Counted from the stretch's first letter, positions 9,419 to 21,145 are shown. The stretch: DNA of 64,000 nucleotides from Trichuris trichiura (GCA_037903355.1 JBAJFE010000047.1:1423515-1487514), one strand, 5' to 3'. Translations and numbers: made by a program. Notes: generated from the letters alone by a model not told the origin.

Positions 9419-12400
9419 ATGAAGCGTGTACTGGGTTTGCTTGTTTTCAATCCTCTCGGCCGCCAGTGTCCACGTTTCGGGCGGACGCTGCCTATGCTAT
9501 CAACAGGTGAGCTGGTCATTGTCGTATGAAACCCATCGATGGTACTCTTTGTTTCAGCATCATCTCGGGCCCGGCTAACTTCTGAATGGTCGTTAACGCC
9601 AAATAGAAGCATTTATACGCATCCAAGATGTCTTGCAAAGATGGAAACTCAGAGAGAGATGCCATACGGTAGCATATTTCACATTTCAGGTCGATTACTT
9701 TTTAAAGTCAAATGCCTTATTTAGAAAAGCACGAGTTTCGCGCTGAAACACGTATGCTAATGGACATTGTAGCCCGCTCTCTCTACTCACACAAAGAGGT
9801 TGCTCATATTTTCATTTTTCTCCTTCCATGCCTGCTACAATTGCTTCTATTAGAGTAACCCAGTTTCCTAAGGCTTTGTGTTTATTGTTGGCCAAAAAAG
9901 CGTCAGAAGCTGCTGGTTTTTTCAAATCTTCATACTGTAAAATGTCGCGTCTTTTTGAAGGTATTTGTTCGCGAATTAGTTTCGAACGCCAGCGACGCCT
10001 TGGAGAAGCTGCGAACCACCCAACTCTCCAATATGAATACGGAAGGCGCGGCAAGCGCGTACGATCCGAAAATTACCATTTACACGGACAAGCTGGAAAA
10101 GATTCTTATTGTCCAAGATAACGGCATTGGCATGAGCAAGGAGGATCTGATTGAACATTTGGGCACCATTGCCAAATCAGGCACCGCTGTAAAAACCACC
10201 AACTTTGGATGGGCGTTGGTTAGGTGTTCGATCCGATTCCATTTTAGGATTTTGTAAAAGCAATGCAGTCAAGCGGAAGCGCCAATGTTGATCAGCTGAT
10301 TGGACAATTTGGTGTTGGCTTTTATTCGGCATTCATGATCGCCGATAAAATTGAAGTGATCACGAAAAAGCACGATCCAGGAAGCAAAGGCTACCGTTGG
10401 ATGTCGGAAGGGTTTGTTAAACGCCCAATCTATTTAGCTTGCTTTAAATTCACCTGAAAAACACTGAACGAAGGTTTGGGTCTCTTCCCCGCGAATAGCG
10501 CAGTAGATTAAACCTGATTATTATCAGGATTACTGTATTGCTTGCGTGGAAACTGTGGAAAAGACCCAAATCTGTTCTCAAACTTTGACCGTCTGTTAAT
10601 CTAACATTTATAATCACATTTCCACAACAGTACAACCTCTGTTATTCAGTTTCGAAGGACGTAAGCGTTGTTATAAACATTTTATTAATTGTGAGAAAGT
10701 AGAAATGATGAAATATCTTTTTTTTCACATTTCGTCAGGTTAATGTGATGTCGTTTAGAGGAAAAATTTATCTAAAAGAAGTATGGTTATTTTCCCGCCT
10801 TTTTCCTTAACCCTAATCATTTTGTCATCCGCTTGGGCAGCTGTGCGGTTTTCATTGGTTAATCAGAGAAGTGAACCCTTCTTGGATAGACTAAAGGTGA
10901 AACTGTACTTCTATTACAAGAGTGTAGGAGTTCACGTTGCTCACCAAGCGCGTTGCTAGTTGGCTCTGGTAGCAGCTCAACTGTTTTGCCTTTTTGATGA
11001 ATTTAAGTAGGTATTGTCGTCATTAACTTTTTCGGGTCTTTTCCTCCATTTGTTCGCAAACGATACAGTAACCTTAAAGATAATCAGGCTCGTTCAACTC
11101 TTATGAACATGCTAGCATAAATAGCATCGATTACGCGGTTAGGTGTCCCATTGTCGTAGTGCGACTTTGTCTGACATCGTATTCTGTCTTTAATTAAACC
11201 TAAACTTTAAAATAATGCATATATTTTGGTTTAGGCTTGGGTAAAGGCAGTACCTCACAGTCAGTGTGCTTTCCTTTAAAGGCGGAAGAACAGAAAAGAA
11301 CCCGCATTTCTCAAACATTAAGCGCGAAAAATCAATGGTCGGTTTTACTGGGTTTACGAGTTGAACAAACCTGATTTTTGCCAAGATTAGTGTACCGTTT
11401 GCGAGCGTATAGAGGAAGAGACTCCTTATTTATTTTTTTATTGTCCAGTAAGTCCGTTGGCAGTCGAAATCCCGAATAGGTCGAAGGTGCACTGTAAAGT
11501 TTGCCTTTTTGGCAGTTATGGGTTGATATCTTTTCTTTAAGAAGTGTATTTGAATAGAGGCGTTGTTATTATTATTGGCCTTGCTCGAAGTTAGTGATCT
11601 AAAAAAGAAGAAGAGTATAATAACGCCTCGACTCAAATACGTTCCTTTTCTGGATGCCAACACACAACTGCCCCAGGGCTGAGCTTTTCAGTGTATCTTC
11701 GACCTAATCGGGATTTTGACCCTAATCCCAACAGGTCAACTGTTGATGGATTGTTTATTGTATCACTGCAAAGATTAATTTGCGTAAACTTTTTTCCGGC
11801 GCTTGCTAACGCTCGTGCGTATTCTCGGTTGCTCAGCTTTAGGCCAAGCAGAAATACTCCATTGTTAGCTAACTCATCGACTTTCCAAAGTTTTTGTAAT
11901 TGCGTTAATCTGATAAGCAGAATGCATTCTTATAACGCTGTCTAAGAAAATGCTTCTCGGCGCAATAGATTGCAGCATTTTTTTAGAATTACCGTTTTTA
12001 TTTGCCTAAATTGCGCGTCAGTGCGGTTGGCAAAATGCCAAATGGCAAATTTTTCCCTGTTGCGTCCGATCGAATTCAATTTTTTTTTGTTAAGAGCCGA
12101 ATGTTACGAAATTGAAGAAGTTGATAATGCCGAGTGCGGAACGAAGATTGTTTGTCACTTGAAGCCCGGCGAATCGGAGTTTGCCGATGAACAAAGGATA
12201 AAAGGTTTCAAAAAGTTCTTTTTTTTTCACACAGTTGTACAGTCCCGTCAAATTTGAAGAGAATACAACTACCATTGCCTTTTGAAGATAAATATTAGTG
12301 CCTCAGTTTAAAATACGGTGTATTTTGTTTCAGAAGTATTGACGAAGTACAGTAATTTCGTCGCGTTTCCAATTTATCTTAACGACGCTCGAGTAAACAA

Positions 12401-15400
12401 AGTGCAGGCTCTATGGCGATGCGATCCCAAAGAAGTTACGGACGAGATGCACAAAGAGTTCTACCGGTTCGTCTCGCATTCGCAGACCGGAGAGCCTCGT
12501 TACACCATCCATTTTCGGGTATTAAGTGGCTTCTTCGGCTGCTATGCAAATTTATTATCTTTTTAGGCTGAAGCTCCCGTTGATGTAAATGCGTTATTAT
12601 ACGTTCCAGACGCGCCTACCGACTTTATTGGAATGTTGCAAATGGAAGTAGGCGTTTCCTTGTACTGTCGTCGAATTCTCATTCAGCAGTCAGCAAAAGA
12701 CGTTATTCCATCATGGTTACGCTTTCTAAAAGGCGTCATCGACAGCGAAGATATTCCGCTGAACCTTAGCCGCGAACTGCTTCAGAAATCAGCTATACTT
12801 AAGTGCGAATTCCCTTAATTTTTGTAGTTGATATTGTAATTTAAATCTCTTTATTAATTTCAGCAAAGTGAAAGCTGTAGTCACATCGAAAGTAATAAAG
12901 TATCTACAAGATAACATGAAGAAGGATGCGGAGAAGTATGAAATATTTTACTCGCACTTCAGGCATTACTTCAAGGAGGGTATTATACGCGCCGAAAGTC
13001 AAGAGGAAAAGGTTGGCGGCGCCATCCAAAGTTTTTGTCGTTAATCTGCCCAACGTTTTTTTTGCTGTCCAGGAAAATGTAGCAAAGCTGCTATTGTTTG
13101 AATCTTCAAATCAACGTCCCGGTATCAAGATTTCATTGCGCGATTACTGCGATCGAATGCAAGCTGGTCAGCGAGAAATTTACTACCTGAACTCGCCAAG
13201 GTAAGTTCAATAAATCGTCTTGCAATTGTTTGAAATTGCGCGCTATTATTTTACCACAGCATTGCAACGAAGACTACGCGCTTTTTATTTCAGCCAAATA
13301 GAAGATGGTTGCAAAGATTGGAAATGACGAACGTTTTTTTTTTCAGCCGTTTGTTAGCCGAGTCTTCGCCTTACTACGAGGCAATAAAAGAAAAAAACTT
13401 TGAGATACTGTTCTGCTTCGATCCGGCCGACGAGGTCACGTTGCTATCGTTGCGACAGTTCGATCGAAAAGATTTGGTATCGGTGGAAAATTTTTTAAAC
13501 AGGGACAAAAGCGACACCGAAGTGGTCGAGACCAGTATGCCACACTCGTGTATTAAAGGTATATTTTTTTAAAACGTCTTTTTAGGCGAGCTAAACAAGG
13601 AAGATTTGAAAAATCTTTTGGACTGGATAAAAACTACGCTCGGCGATCGTAAAGTGAATGAAATTAGGGTGAGCTTTTTCCAAAACGCAATTTGCTCGTT
13701 TCTCGTTAGCGGTATTCATTGTCAGACCACGCAAAAGCTGACCACGTACCCGTGTATGATTTCCGTGAAAGAACTCGGCGCGATTCGAAGTTTTCTCAGG
13801 GCACAAACACCGGAACAGTTGACTGAAGAGCAACGACTTATGCTCTTGAAGCCAACGCTTGAAGTTAATCCAAAGTAAGTGATCTTTAATGAATAACAGA
13901 GATAACGTAATCCTCAGAGCTTTCCTATTCAATTCTGTTTTTATTGATTGCCTCTGAGCGAGTTTCTTAATGGAGAGCAACCGTTATTGTAGTAGGAAAA
14001 GCTGAAATTAGAAACAATATATCGATCGACGAGTAATCGTAGAAACCTCTTTACTGAGGGAAATTCAATGGCGCTGAACGAAATTGACTTACGCGATTAG
14101 TATTGGTGGAATATACGGCCAAAGAATATTGCTTGCCTTCATACATATTGATAATTGTTTAAATTAAGCTGCCGATATCAAAAGCCAATGCGCGCAGATG
14201 TCATCTTGGGTTTTGCATTTTTAACAGAGCATGGAAGGCAGCAAATTCAAAATAAAATTCCGGCCTAGCTATGCGTCAGAGCCTTTTCTTTGCTTTTCGC
14301 TAAAGTCAGTTTCCCGTAATATTAACAGTATGTTCATTCCGGCATTTGCGCCTCCGTAAAGGTCATTATCTCCGTTACTTTCAGTAGTGCAATTGAAGCA
14401 AAGCAGATTGTGGAAAACTTGCTTAAATGCGTTGTTTGGAAAATGTTTATAAAGAATGTTCAGGCGCAAATAATGTCATTTGAAAATGTTGCTTTCTCTA
14501 TTTTCCTCAGCTTTCGTTTTAAGTTGCTTCCATTCCGTAGGAAATTTGTGTCAGCGAAACTGATACAGCGCGTATAGAAGAAATCTCAGCAATGAACTTA
14601 GAAAACTTTTTCGTTGCGCGGCAATACGCCGGTGTAATTTTTAAAAGTGAAGACACGCTTTGATTGACCCAACGTATGTTTACTAAGCTGCTTAAAAGCA
14701 AAATCAAACAAAGTTAAAGTTTTTAATGAACAATTTTCCGTTTTCGCGAATGCATACCGATGGAAAATATTTTCCAATACCATTATTATAATTGCAGCGT
14801 TTCCGCGCGAAACCTGTCAAACTTCTTAGCGCGAATCTCGCGGGCATTGCATGGCCTAAATTTCGTTGAAGAACTCGTGTACGCTTTGCAACTTTTAAAT
14901 GCACTGTTGCTCTCTACTGATGGCAAGACGAAAAACAGGTAGAGCGAGTTGAGCAGATGGCAGCTCCGCATGGTCATTGGCCTTGTTTTCATGTTATCGT
15001 TTGAATTTCGCATAGCTTTACTGCTTCGCTTCATTTACACCAACTTCTCTATTTTACCGTAGAAGAAAAGTAGCAAAAGTTGGAAGCGATGTGTGCATTT
15101 GTAAAAATGCTGACGGTTTGGTTGTTTCTTTTTGTACGGATTTTTATGTCCCGTTGAAAAAACGTTTATTACTAAAATGTCCGGAGCTTTCGGGTCATTC
15201 GAGACCCGTCATCAGCGGTCTTAAGTTGTAAATATTATTATTAGTTATTTACAACTTAAGACCGCTGATGACGGGTCTCGAATAACCCGAAAGCTCCGGA
15301 CATTTTAGTAATAAAAGTTTTTTCAACGGGACGTAAAAATCCGTACAAAAAGAAGCAACCAAATGAAATTATACGGTCCCGTACGAAGACACTAAGTGCT

Positions 15401-16857
15401 GACGGTTTTGCGTTTTCTTCGATTCATGCGGCGAAATTCTTTTTCTTTTGTCTCTTTGAAAGTCTTTGTAGAATGAAGGATGTTTCTTTGGCAAAAAAAA
15501 TTAGTTTTCCGCTTGCACGTAATTGTCTAGTCATTTGAGCTTATTTAACGTAGGCGTTTGACGAATCGAGTTTTTCCAAAGCGGAAAATATCCAAACAGT
15601 TGGTCAGTTTTCTTTAAGGCCGTAGCGCTATTCGAATAGTGTATTATCGATTTGTTAGTCGTCGTTCAAAATTCAAATTTTTTCCACAAAATACGATCTG
15701 TTTTGATCGACGAACTTCGACTTAGCGGTTTTGTTGTGCTAGAAATTTGAATTTTCAAACTGGCCAATCATCAAATCACGGTTAGCCGGTTGGTCAATTT
15801 CAAAAATTCAAATTTGTACAACAACAAAGCCGCTAAATAAAAATTTGTGAATCGAAACAGATTGCGTTTTGTTTGTAAAATGTTACGCTAAAAGAAATGA
15901 TGATAAACATTACACAATTGATAGGTAGGTGAGCTCGCTGACCAGTTTTGAGTTTTATTGTTTGCGCTTACGTTTTGCCATTCCAAAATAGGTTTCGGCA
16001 AAGTTTTATTCGCCCGAACAACGCTGGGCGAACAGTGAAGGTTTTAAGCAACCAACTTAAGTCAGCAGCGTACAAAATACGTTGAAATGCAAATGTAAGG
16101 TCAGGTTATAGTCTTAAACGCAAAAAATCGAGATTTGCAAGATTTCACTAAAAAGGCAAAGCTGAGGTAAACTTCAGCACACAAAAAAAGCCGGCTTTAA
16201 TTAGCCTCTTCTACTATTGAAGTCTTCTCGTTGCACGTGCACACTAGCAGAGTTTGAACAATGGTTGTTATTATTATTATTTTTATCAGTTTGTTAGTCA
16301 CACCGACGAGTTGCTGATTTCCGTACTCCCTTTGTGATTGATGTTCTTCGCCGTTTAAAAGCTTTATCATTTTGTTCCTGCAAGAGTTACACAGCGACGC
16401 GTGGTTCTCTAATGTGCGCTATTTACTTTTTCATGATCCACGCGCGCCCAGTGAGTTTACACAGAGAGTATTCAAAATTGTTTCCGACGCAACTTTCTTC
16501 TTTAGCCAAAAGCGTTTCTTGAAGCACCGTGTAAAGATAAGGACAATATGCAGTCTAGCGTCATCGATTTTCATTTCATTGCCTTGACCAATGTTACGCT
16601 TTACTTAGGCATCCGGTGATCGTGAAATTGAATCAACTTATGAAAAGCGATCCTTCCGTAGCAGTTGCCATTGTTGAACAGGTTGGCAGCCACTTCTGGT
16701 CTTCAACCGGCGAATTATGGTAGTCTATTTTTGTGTACATTTGTTTCAGATATACGACAACGCGTTGATTTCCGCCGGCCTTGTCAGTGACGTACAGTCA
16801 GTCGTTGGCCGAGTTAACAAGTTGATAACCGAAGTTGTGCACAAACTTTCTAACTGA
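9419..16857 (+). CDS. TRAP1: Mitochondrial Hsp90 chaperone TRAP1
   Basis: ATP-driven Hsp90-family chaperone of the mitochondrial matrix. Fifteen exons: 9419-9506, 9558-9689, 9725-9798, 9961-10188, 10248-10411, 12095-12204, 12334-12518, 12567-12802, 12864-13011, 13073-13200, 13347-13558, 13586-13668, 13726-13874, 16609-16681, 16750-16857. They sum to 2118 nt (705 aa; human 704). The N-terminus ([20 protein letters not shown]) is Arg-rich like a mitochondrial presequence. The ATPase domain has the TRAP1-type strap ([20 protein letters not shown]), [16 protein letters not shown] and [12 protein letters not shown]. The middle domain has [15 protein letters not shown]. The C-terminal dimer segment has [12 protein letters not shown]. 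Intron 2 is 35 nt and intron 11 only 27 nt (13559-13585), while introns 5 (1.7 kb) and 13 (2.7 kb) are long; the latter carries a palindromic retroelement remnant. AATAAA is at 16943. Confidence 0.96.
15108..15119. repeat. Target-site duplication, left, of palindromic element P1
   Basis: TGCTGACGGTTT here is repeated exactly at 15397-15408, at the two outer ends of the palindrome. Confidence 0.75.
15181..15218 (-). ncRNA. Candidate minimal hammerhead ribozyme, P1 left arm
   Basis: Minus strand: CCG, CTGATGA, then C plus GGGT/ACCC stem with an 8-nt loop, GAAA, GCTC, CGG. CCG pairs with CGG as stem I; the cleavage base would be C. It differs by one loop base from the right-arm copy. This is a pattern match only; folding was not computed. 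Confidence 0.55.
15262..15299 (+). ncRNA. Candidate minimal hammerhead ribozyme, P1 right arm
   Basis: Plus-strand copy: CCG, CTGATGA, C, GGGT...ACCC, GAAA, GCTC, CGG. Same layout as at 15181-15218, facing outward in the opposite direction. Confidence 0.55.
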
Positions 16858-17864
16858 TCGCCCACCGTTCACTTAGTTTCAATCAGCGCGCCTTTGGCCA
16901 ATGTGGGAAAACTGGTCGCCCTTCCATTAGCATTGGGTCAAAAATAAAACCCCGTTGTTGACGTTGGGCATACACGGAAACTTTAAAGTTTGTCTTTAAC
17001 CTAACCTATTCTCAAAATAGCCACGATCTCAGCGGTTAGAAAGAATATCAATAGAGCTTTAGAAAAGCTGGTTAAATAGCTGCTCTTCAGCTTAAACATT
17101 ACTGGGATATACTTGAGAAGAGAATTTTTTTTTGGGAAAACAGGCTTTGGAAAATTGCAATACTTTTAGTGGACTGCAACTTGATCGAAACCAGTTGTTG
17201 ACGACGTTACCACTCCTATACGATGTAATTGATATGCAACAAAGTAGAACTACGCTAAGCTAAGCGCTTTCGCTTGAATGTGAGGTTCGCTTAGGCAGCT
17301 GCGTCAAGTCCTAAAAACCAACTGCAACCCATCGGGAAACCAGTTGCCTATTTATTGTTAAGTATGTCGTCGAAAGCTACAGTGTCAAACCGGTTTTAAG
17401 ATGCTGCTATACTAACCTGAAAGAGGCACAGCAACATTGCGTGCCGACTACGGACTGTAGGAGCAATAAGGAACTCGATAATAAGAGTGCTCGACAATTT
17501 CGAGCAAAGTGCGAGACGGAGGGTTAAGGTCTTTGTTTTTTTTTATTTCTTAAGCACTACATTGAAAATGTAGCTGTTTCGTACTACGGACTGTAATTGA
17601 GAACGATTGAAAGAAAATCACGAAACCATTCAATGGAAGAAATATGAGGAGACGGAAACACCACCGCATCACAATGATAGGACAATAAAAGGTGAGCAAA
17701 TCGAACGCACGCCAGCATCATCAACGCAACACGGACAACTCGCCAGAGAATCGTTTGTTTATACGGCTTTACGGGATTGTTATATGCATGGACGGTCAAC
17801 AAGTACAGCCGGGGCACCGAGATTGCCCGAGGATATACATACGAATAGGTTTACGGTCAGGCGG
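16858..17864. other. Convergent spacer TRAP1 / V-ATPase c
   Basis: A 1-kb spacer between the 3' ends of two convergent genes. It holds the TRAP1 polyadenylation signal (16943-16948) and, near 17541, a TTTATT that would be AATAAA for the minus-strand V-ATPase gene. Open frames at 17607-17885 overlap the V-ATPase 3' exon and look like shadows. Nothing else was seen. Confidence 0.5.
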
Positions 17865-18591
17865 TCATTTAGTGCTCAGGATTAGGGCTACGATTAGACC
17901 GTATAATCCTAACACCTCGGCAAAAATTAAGATCAATATCATGCCCACGAATAGACGCGGCTGTTGGGCCGTACCGCGGACGCCCGAATCGCCAACAATG
18001 CCGATTGCGTATCCGGCTGCCAAACCGCTGAAACCTACGGCCAAGCCGGCTCCAAGTCCGCAAAAGCCCCTAGAAAAGAGAACTCACTGCTTCAAACACC
18101 CTTCCTTACTATTAATAGCGTGACAAAAAAGAATAACGAAAATCAATGAGAAATTATAGTCACGGATTTTCAGGCTACGAGCAAATCGATCCGTGAAGTG
18201 TAACGTAGGTAAACAAGGAGGAAGAGGAAGAAGAGCGCAGGAAACTTACTTAAATAGTGTATATCTTGGAGCTGCGTCCAAACCTTGGGCTATGATGACC
18301 GATACCACGAGCCCGTAGATGCCAATGATACCAGCCATAACAACCGGAATGATGGATCTCATAATAAATTCCGGCCGCATAACCCCCATGGCTGAGATGC
18401 CTGTTCCAGACTTTGCCGTTCCATAGGCAGCACCGAGGGCTACAACAACAACTACTCGTGATGGCAAAATGAAAACTCAGCGGAAAATGCTTACCAGTGA
18501 ATATCATGGCGGCAGAAGCGCCTAGAACGCCAAAGAATGGACTGTACACGGGTGCTTGCTCCAAGTTCGTATAATCGCTGGGTGACGCCAT
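17865..18591 (-). CDS. V-type ATPase 16-kDa proteolipid subunit c
   Basis: This is the ring-forming subunit of the membrane (Vo) sector of the vacuolar proton pump. Exons 18591-18495, 18439-18250 and 18069-17865 give 163 aa, the usual length for subunit c, with closing phases. Four transmembrane helices are visible: [17 protein letters not shown] with [12 protein letters not shown], then [20 protein letters not shown], then [20 protein letters not shown], then [20 protein letters not shown]. The essential proton-carrying Glu lies in the fourth helix ([10 protein letters not shown]). The short N-terminus distinguishes it from subunit c''. The gene reads toward TRAP1. Splice sites are GTAAGC, GTAAGT and T(A/T)G-type acceptors. 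Confidence 0.95.
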
Positions 18592-18956
18592 GGTTACAAT
18601 GAACGATCGAGGAAACCCACAACACCAAGGTCGACCACGAAAGAATGTACAGTTACGAGCAGAATTAACTACAGTACGCAAAACTGGGATGCTCAGGTTT
18701 GTGCTTACAAATGCTTCCGCTTGAGTTGTCTCACGGCCAACTAGAAAAATGAACGCGTCACACAGTTGACTGATGGCAACAATATTGAACAGGAATTGAA
18801 CGAGCGATGATGTCTGAAGCAAATGTGCGCCCCAAAGGAATAAAGAGATATACCTTTTTTTTTTACTAAGCATACTGTTACCACGCAACGATATGAACTA
18901 GCCAAAAAAATTCTAACCAAATCGCTAAAACCTGTCAAATTTGAGGAGCTGATATT
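18592..18956. other. Spacer upstream of V-ATPase c
   Basis: A 365-bp spacer between two minus-strand genes; it must contain the V-ATPase c promoter or trans-splice site. A minus-strand open frame running through it (18250-18888) is continuous with the V-ATPase first exon only by chance and has no recognisable content. Confidence 0.45.
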
Positions 18957-19549
18957 TTACGGCTTGTGCTCTTTCAAATATTTCTGGCTCAGCTCAAGCA
19001 GCTCGTCTTCGAGCTGCTCGATTGGACCGGCGGTCTCCTCGTAGCACTTGTACAACTCTTTACGTCCAACCAGGCGGGTCGTCTGCGTGCGATACTTGTC
19101 ACGAAAGCGACTCCAATCCCAAGGAGGTACGGATTTGGTGCGATCAAGCCAAACGTCGTACTTCGTCAAGTTGTACACGGAAATAAAGATCGTTCCAGCA
19201 ACGAAGCCGGCCATAAGGCCTACCATGGGCCACAGGTCCCAGTGTCGAATGGAGACGCGCATAAACCTTAAAGTACGCATGCATAACAACGTTTTAGCCT
19301 AAAAGGAAATAACTGCTTAGCGATAAATAACTTTTCCACATTATTACGAAAATAAGGGCGAAAAACGTAGGTCGCATTGCAAAATGGAAGCGAAGAAACC
19401 AGTGGCCAACGTTGGCTTAATGAAATATGTAAGGCAAAGACGACCGCATACCTCATGAACTCATTGCCGGGCGTGAAATGAGACGTCGGAACATGGACTT
19501 CAATGCCGTTCGGTGGAACTTTTCCTTTGTACTCTGGGAGACCTTCCAT
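18957..19549 (-). CDS. Small single-span membrane protein, possibly mitochondrial
   Basis: Two exons, 19549-19452 and 19266-18957, give 135 aa in frame. The N-terminal 33 residues are polar (starts MEGLPEYKGKVPPNGIEV). A single hydrophobic helix follows (LWPMVGLMAGFVAGTIFISV), then YDVWLDRTKSVPPWDWSRF and a charged, helical C-terminus (EQLEDELLELSQKYLKEHKP). One short helix near the N-terminus plus a V/W-D-R-...-P-W pattern resembles accessory subunits of respiratory complexes (NDUFA4/B12D-like), but the match is too weak to name it. The gene is clearly coding: both splice sites are good (GTATGC donor; TTTAAG acceptor) and the frame stays open. Confidence 0.7.
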
Positions 19550-20249
19550 TTCGCCAAAACCGTGAAAAAATTGAAATATTTAAGATACGCAAAAAGCAAC
19601 TTGAAAAGGTCTACTGTAAAAATGTAAAACTGATTTACAGGTTACAAAACTGCACGTGGGCCGAAGAAGAATTCGTTCCGAGCTTTTGAGCGGGTCTGTT
19701 TGCGTTTATTTTCAAACAGAAACTAAACCAATAAAATTACGGCAATATATTTTACTCGTTTTTTGTCTAGGAGCTCATAACCTGCTTAGAAGATGAAATA
19801 AGAACAGCTTGTTGTGTAGCGTTAGGATAACAACGAACTGAAGCGTAGACAAGCAAAGGAGAATTTATATCACTGTTATCTATGCTGCCATGTCAGCTTG
19901 AGTTTTTGCAATGTCTTTGAAAACAACTGCGTCTTAAATTTCGTGATTCCCATCGAGAATAAAACCGAGCCTTTCAGTTTTCAGAAAATTATACGGATCT
20001 TTTAAAATTATTCTGAAGCGTCAAAAAAGCCCAACCGGCGCCGTTTATTCGATATTCTATCACAGCTTTTTACAGTATTTTTTTAAAAAGTCGCAGGTTC
20101 ACATCCATACGGTTAATAATGATGAGCAGGTAGCACATAAATCCCTTGCAGCTACGATCTGTTTCCCATCGTCGATGTGCTCAGGCTTAGGCTGAAGTTT
20201 TTGTTGTCGTAGTAAATTAGAGAATTTTTGTGCTTTCTAAATAAAATGT
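19550..20249. other. Intergenic
   Basis: A 700-bp AT-rich spacer upstream of the small membrane protein gene. No gene was recognised. A GGTTCACATCC near 20095 resembles a tRNA B box, but no tRNA can be folded around it. Confidence 0.45.
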
Positions 20250-20262
20250 AATTTGAACTTTA
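20250..20262. repeat. Target-site duplication, left, of palindromic element P2
   Basis: AATTTGAACTTTA is repeated exactly at 20639-20651 at the other end of P2. Confidence 0.8.
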
Positions 20263-20638
20263 TGGTTGTAAGGTCTTCTGCGGCTTTTCCGGTTTTTTCG
20301 TTGTGCTGTTATCTGTAATTAAACTAAAACAACTGCTCTACCAACGGATGGATGAGCCGTTATTAAGAAAAAGTACAGATATCAACGCACTCAACTTTAA
20401 TGTTCAGAGCTTTCGGAACGCTCTAGTTCCGTCGTCAGTGAGGTGGTGGAGCTCTGAACATTAAAAAGTTGAGTGCGTTGATATCTGTACATTTTCTTAA
20501 TAACGGCTCATCCATCCGTTGGTAGAGCAGTTGTTTTAGTTTAATTACAGATAACAGCACAACGAAAAAACGGGAAAAGCCGTAGAAGACCTTACAACCA
20601 TGGAAATTCAACCCGTTACAAAACACCCAGTTTTCAAG
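20263..20638. mobile_element. P2: palindromic PLE terminal-repeat dimer 3' of AP-3 beta
   Basis: A 376-bp inverted repeat. The left arm (20263-20450) is the reverse complement of the right arm (20451-20602), and the right side continues about 36 bp into the start of a PLE reading frame (ACC ATG GAA ATT CAA CCC). Its sequence matches the 3' terminal repeat of PLE-1 at 29440-29624. Features shared by the arms: CCAACGGATGGATGAGC, ATAACAGCACAACGAAAAAA and CCGTAGAAGACCTTACAACC. A 13-bp direct repeat flanks it (20250-20262, 20639-20651). Only the left arm has a full hammerhead-like core; the right arm begins at AGCTCTGAAC, four to five bases before the predicted cleavage point. Confidence 0.82.
20404..20441 (-). 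ncRNA. Candidate minimal hammerhead ribozyme, P2
   Basis: Minus strand: TCA, CTGACGA, C, GGAAC/GTTCC stem with loop TAGAGC, GAAA, GCTC, TGA. TCA pairs with TGA as stem I. Same architecture as the PLE-2 family but with different stem bases. Confidence 0.55.
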
Positions 20639-20651
20639 AATTTGAACTTTA

Positions 20652-21145
20652 GCAATAACAAAAGCTCTCATGAATTTACACATAGTTTATTTGGCGAATT
20701 TGCAGATATTTTTCTTCTTCTTTTATGACTCTGAAAGTTTTAGCAACTCTGCCAACATCTACCACACGGAAACAGTATTAAAAGTATTCTAGAAATGTTG
20801 TAACCGCACGCTTATAGAAATTTACGTTGTATACGCGTATTGGCGCTTAGATAATCAGCGTCGCGGCGTCGTATTGTATGCAGGTTAGCTATTACCGTAA
20901 CGCCAATTTGAAAATCAGCAAAGAAATTAGACATTCCTTAACTTGTACATCGAAAAGTTCACTAAGCATTCATCCGACGAGACGATCACAATTTAGACGC
21001 TTTTCAAATACTGATTACGCTTTGACTAAAGTGAGTCGCACTTTGTGCAAACTCATTTCAACGATGTAAAGCGAACGAACAGCCGCCGTCATTGAGCGGT
21101 ATTCAAAATCCGTAACTCAGATTCAAACCTCTTCAAATCATCGCT
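20652..21145. other. Downstream flank of AP-3 beta
   Basis: About 490 bp between P2 and the AP-3 beta stop codon; it should include that gene's 3'UTR. A + strand open frame (20878-21069) has no recognisable content. Confidence 0.45.

Larger units (their letters stand above)
15120..15396. mobile_element. P1: palindromic PLE terminal-repeat dimer in TRAP1 intron 13
   Basis: A 277-bp near-perfect inverted repeat centred near 15235: the left arm (about 15120-15233) is the reverse complement of the right arm (about 15240-15385). The arms match the terminal repeats of PLE-2 in this window (shared: CCGTACAAAAAG, the run ending in TTATTA...TAATAAAAG, the CTGATGACGGG core, and the outer CCCGTACGAAGACACTA). 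It has no coding sequence. A 12-bp direct repeat (15108-15119 and 15397-15408) brackets it, so it was inserted as one unit. It is a non-autonomous derivative of the PLE-2 family made of two inverted long-terminal-like repeats. Confidence 0.8.

Noticed and set aside
15120..15396. DNA transposon (MITE) with terminal inverted repeats
   Set aside because: The arms match PLE-2 terminal repeats and the 12-bp duplication length fits PLE insertions in this window; there are no DNA-transposon termini.
18250..18888. 212-aa minus-strand frame upstream of V-ATPase c
   Set aside because: It reads the V-ATPase exons in a wrong frame; the real protein starts at 18591 and is spliced.
18957..19549. Naming the small membrane protein NDUFA4
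   Set aside because: Only a vague match around the D-x-W-x-D-R...P-W segment; length and N-terminus differ.
20050..20115. tRNA gene
   Set aside because: Only a B-box-like GGTTCACATCC was seen; no A box, acceptor pairing or anticodon arm around it.
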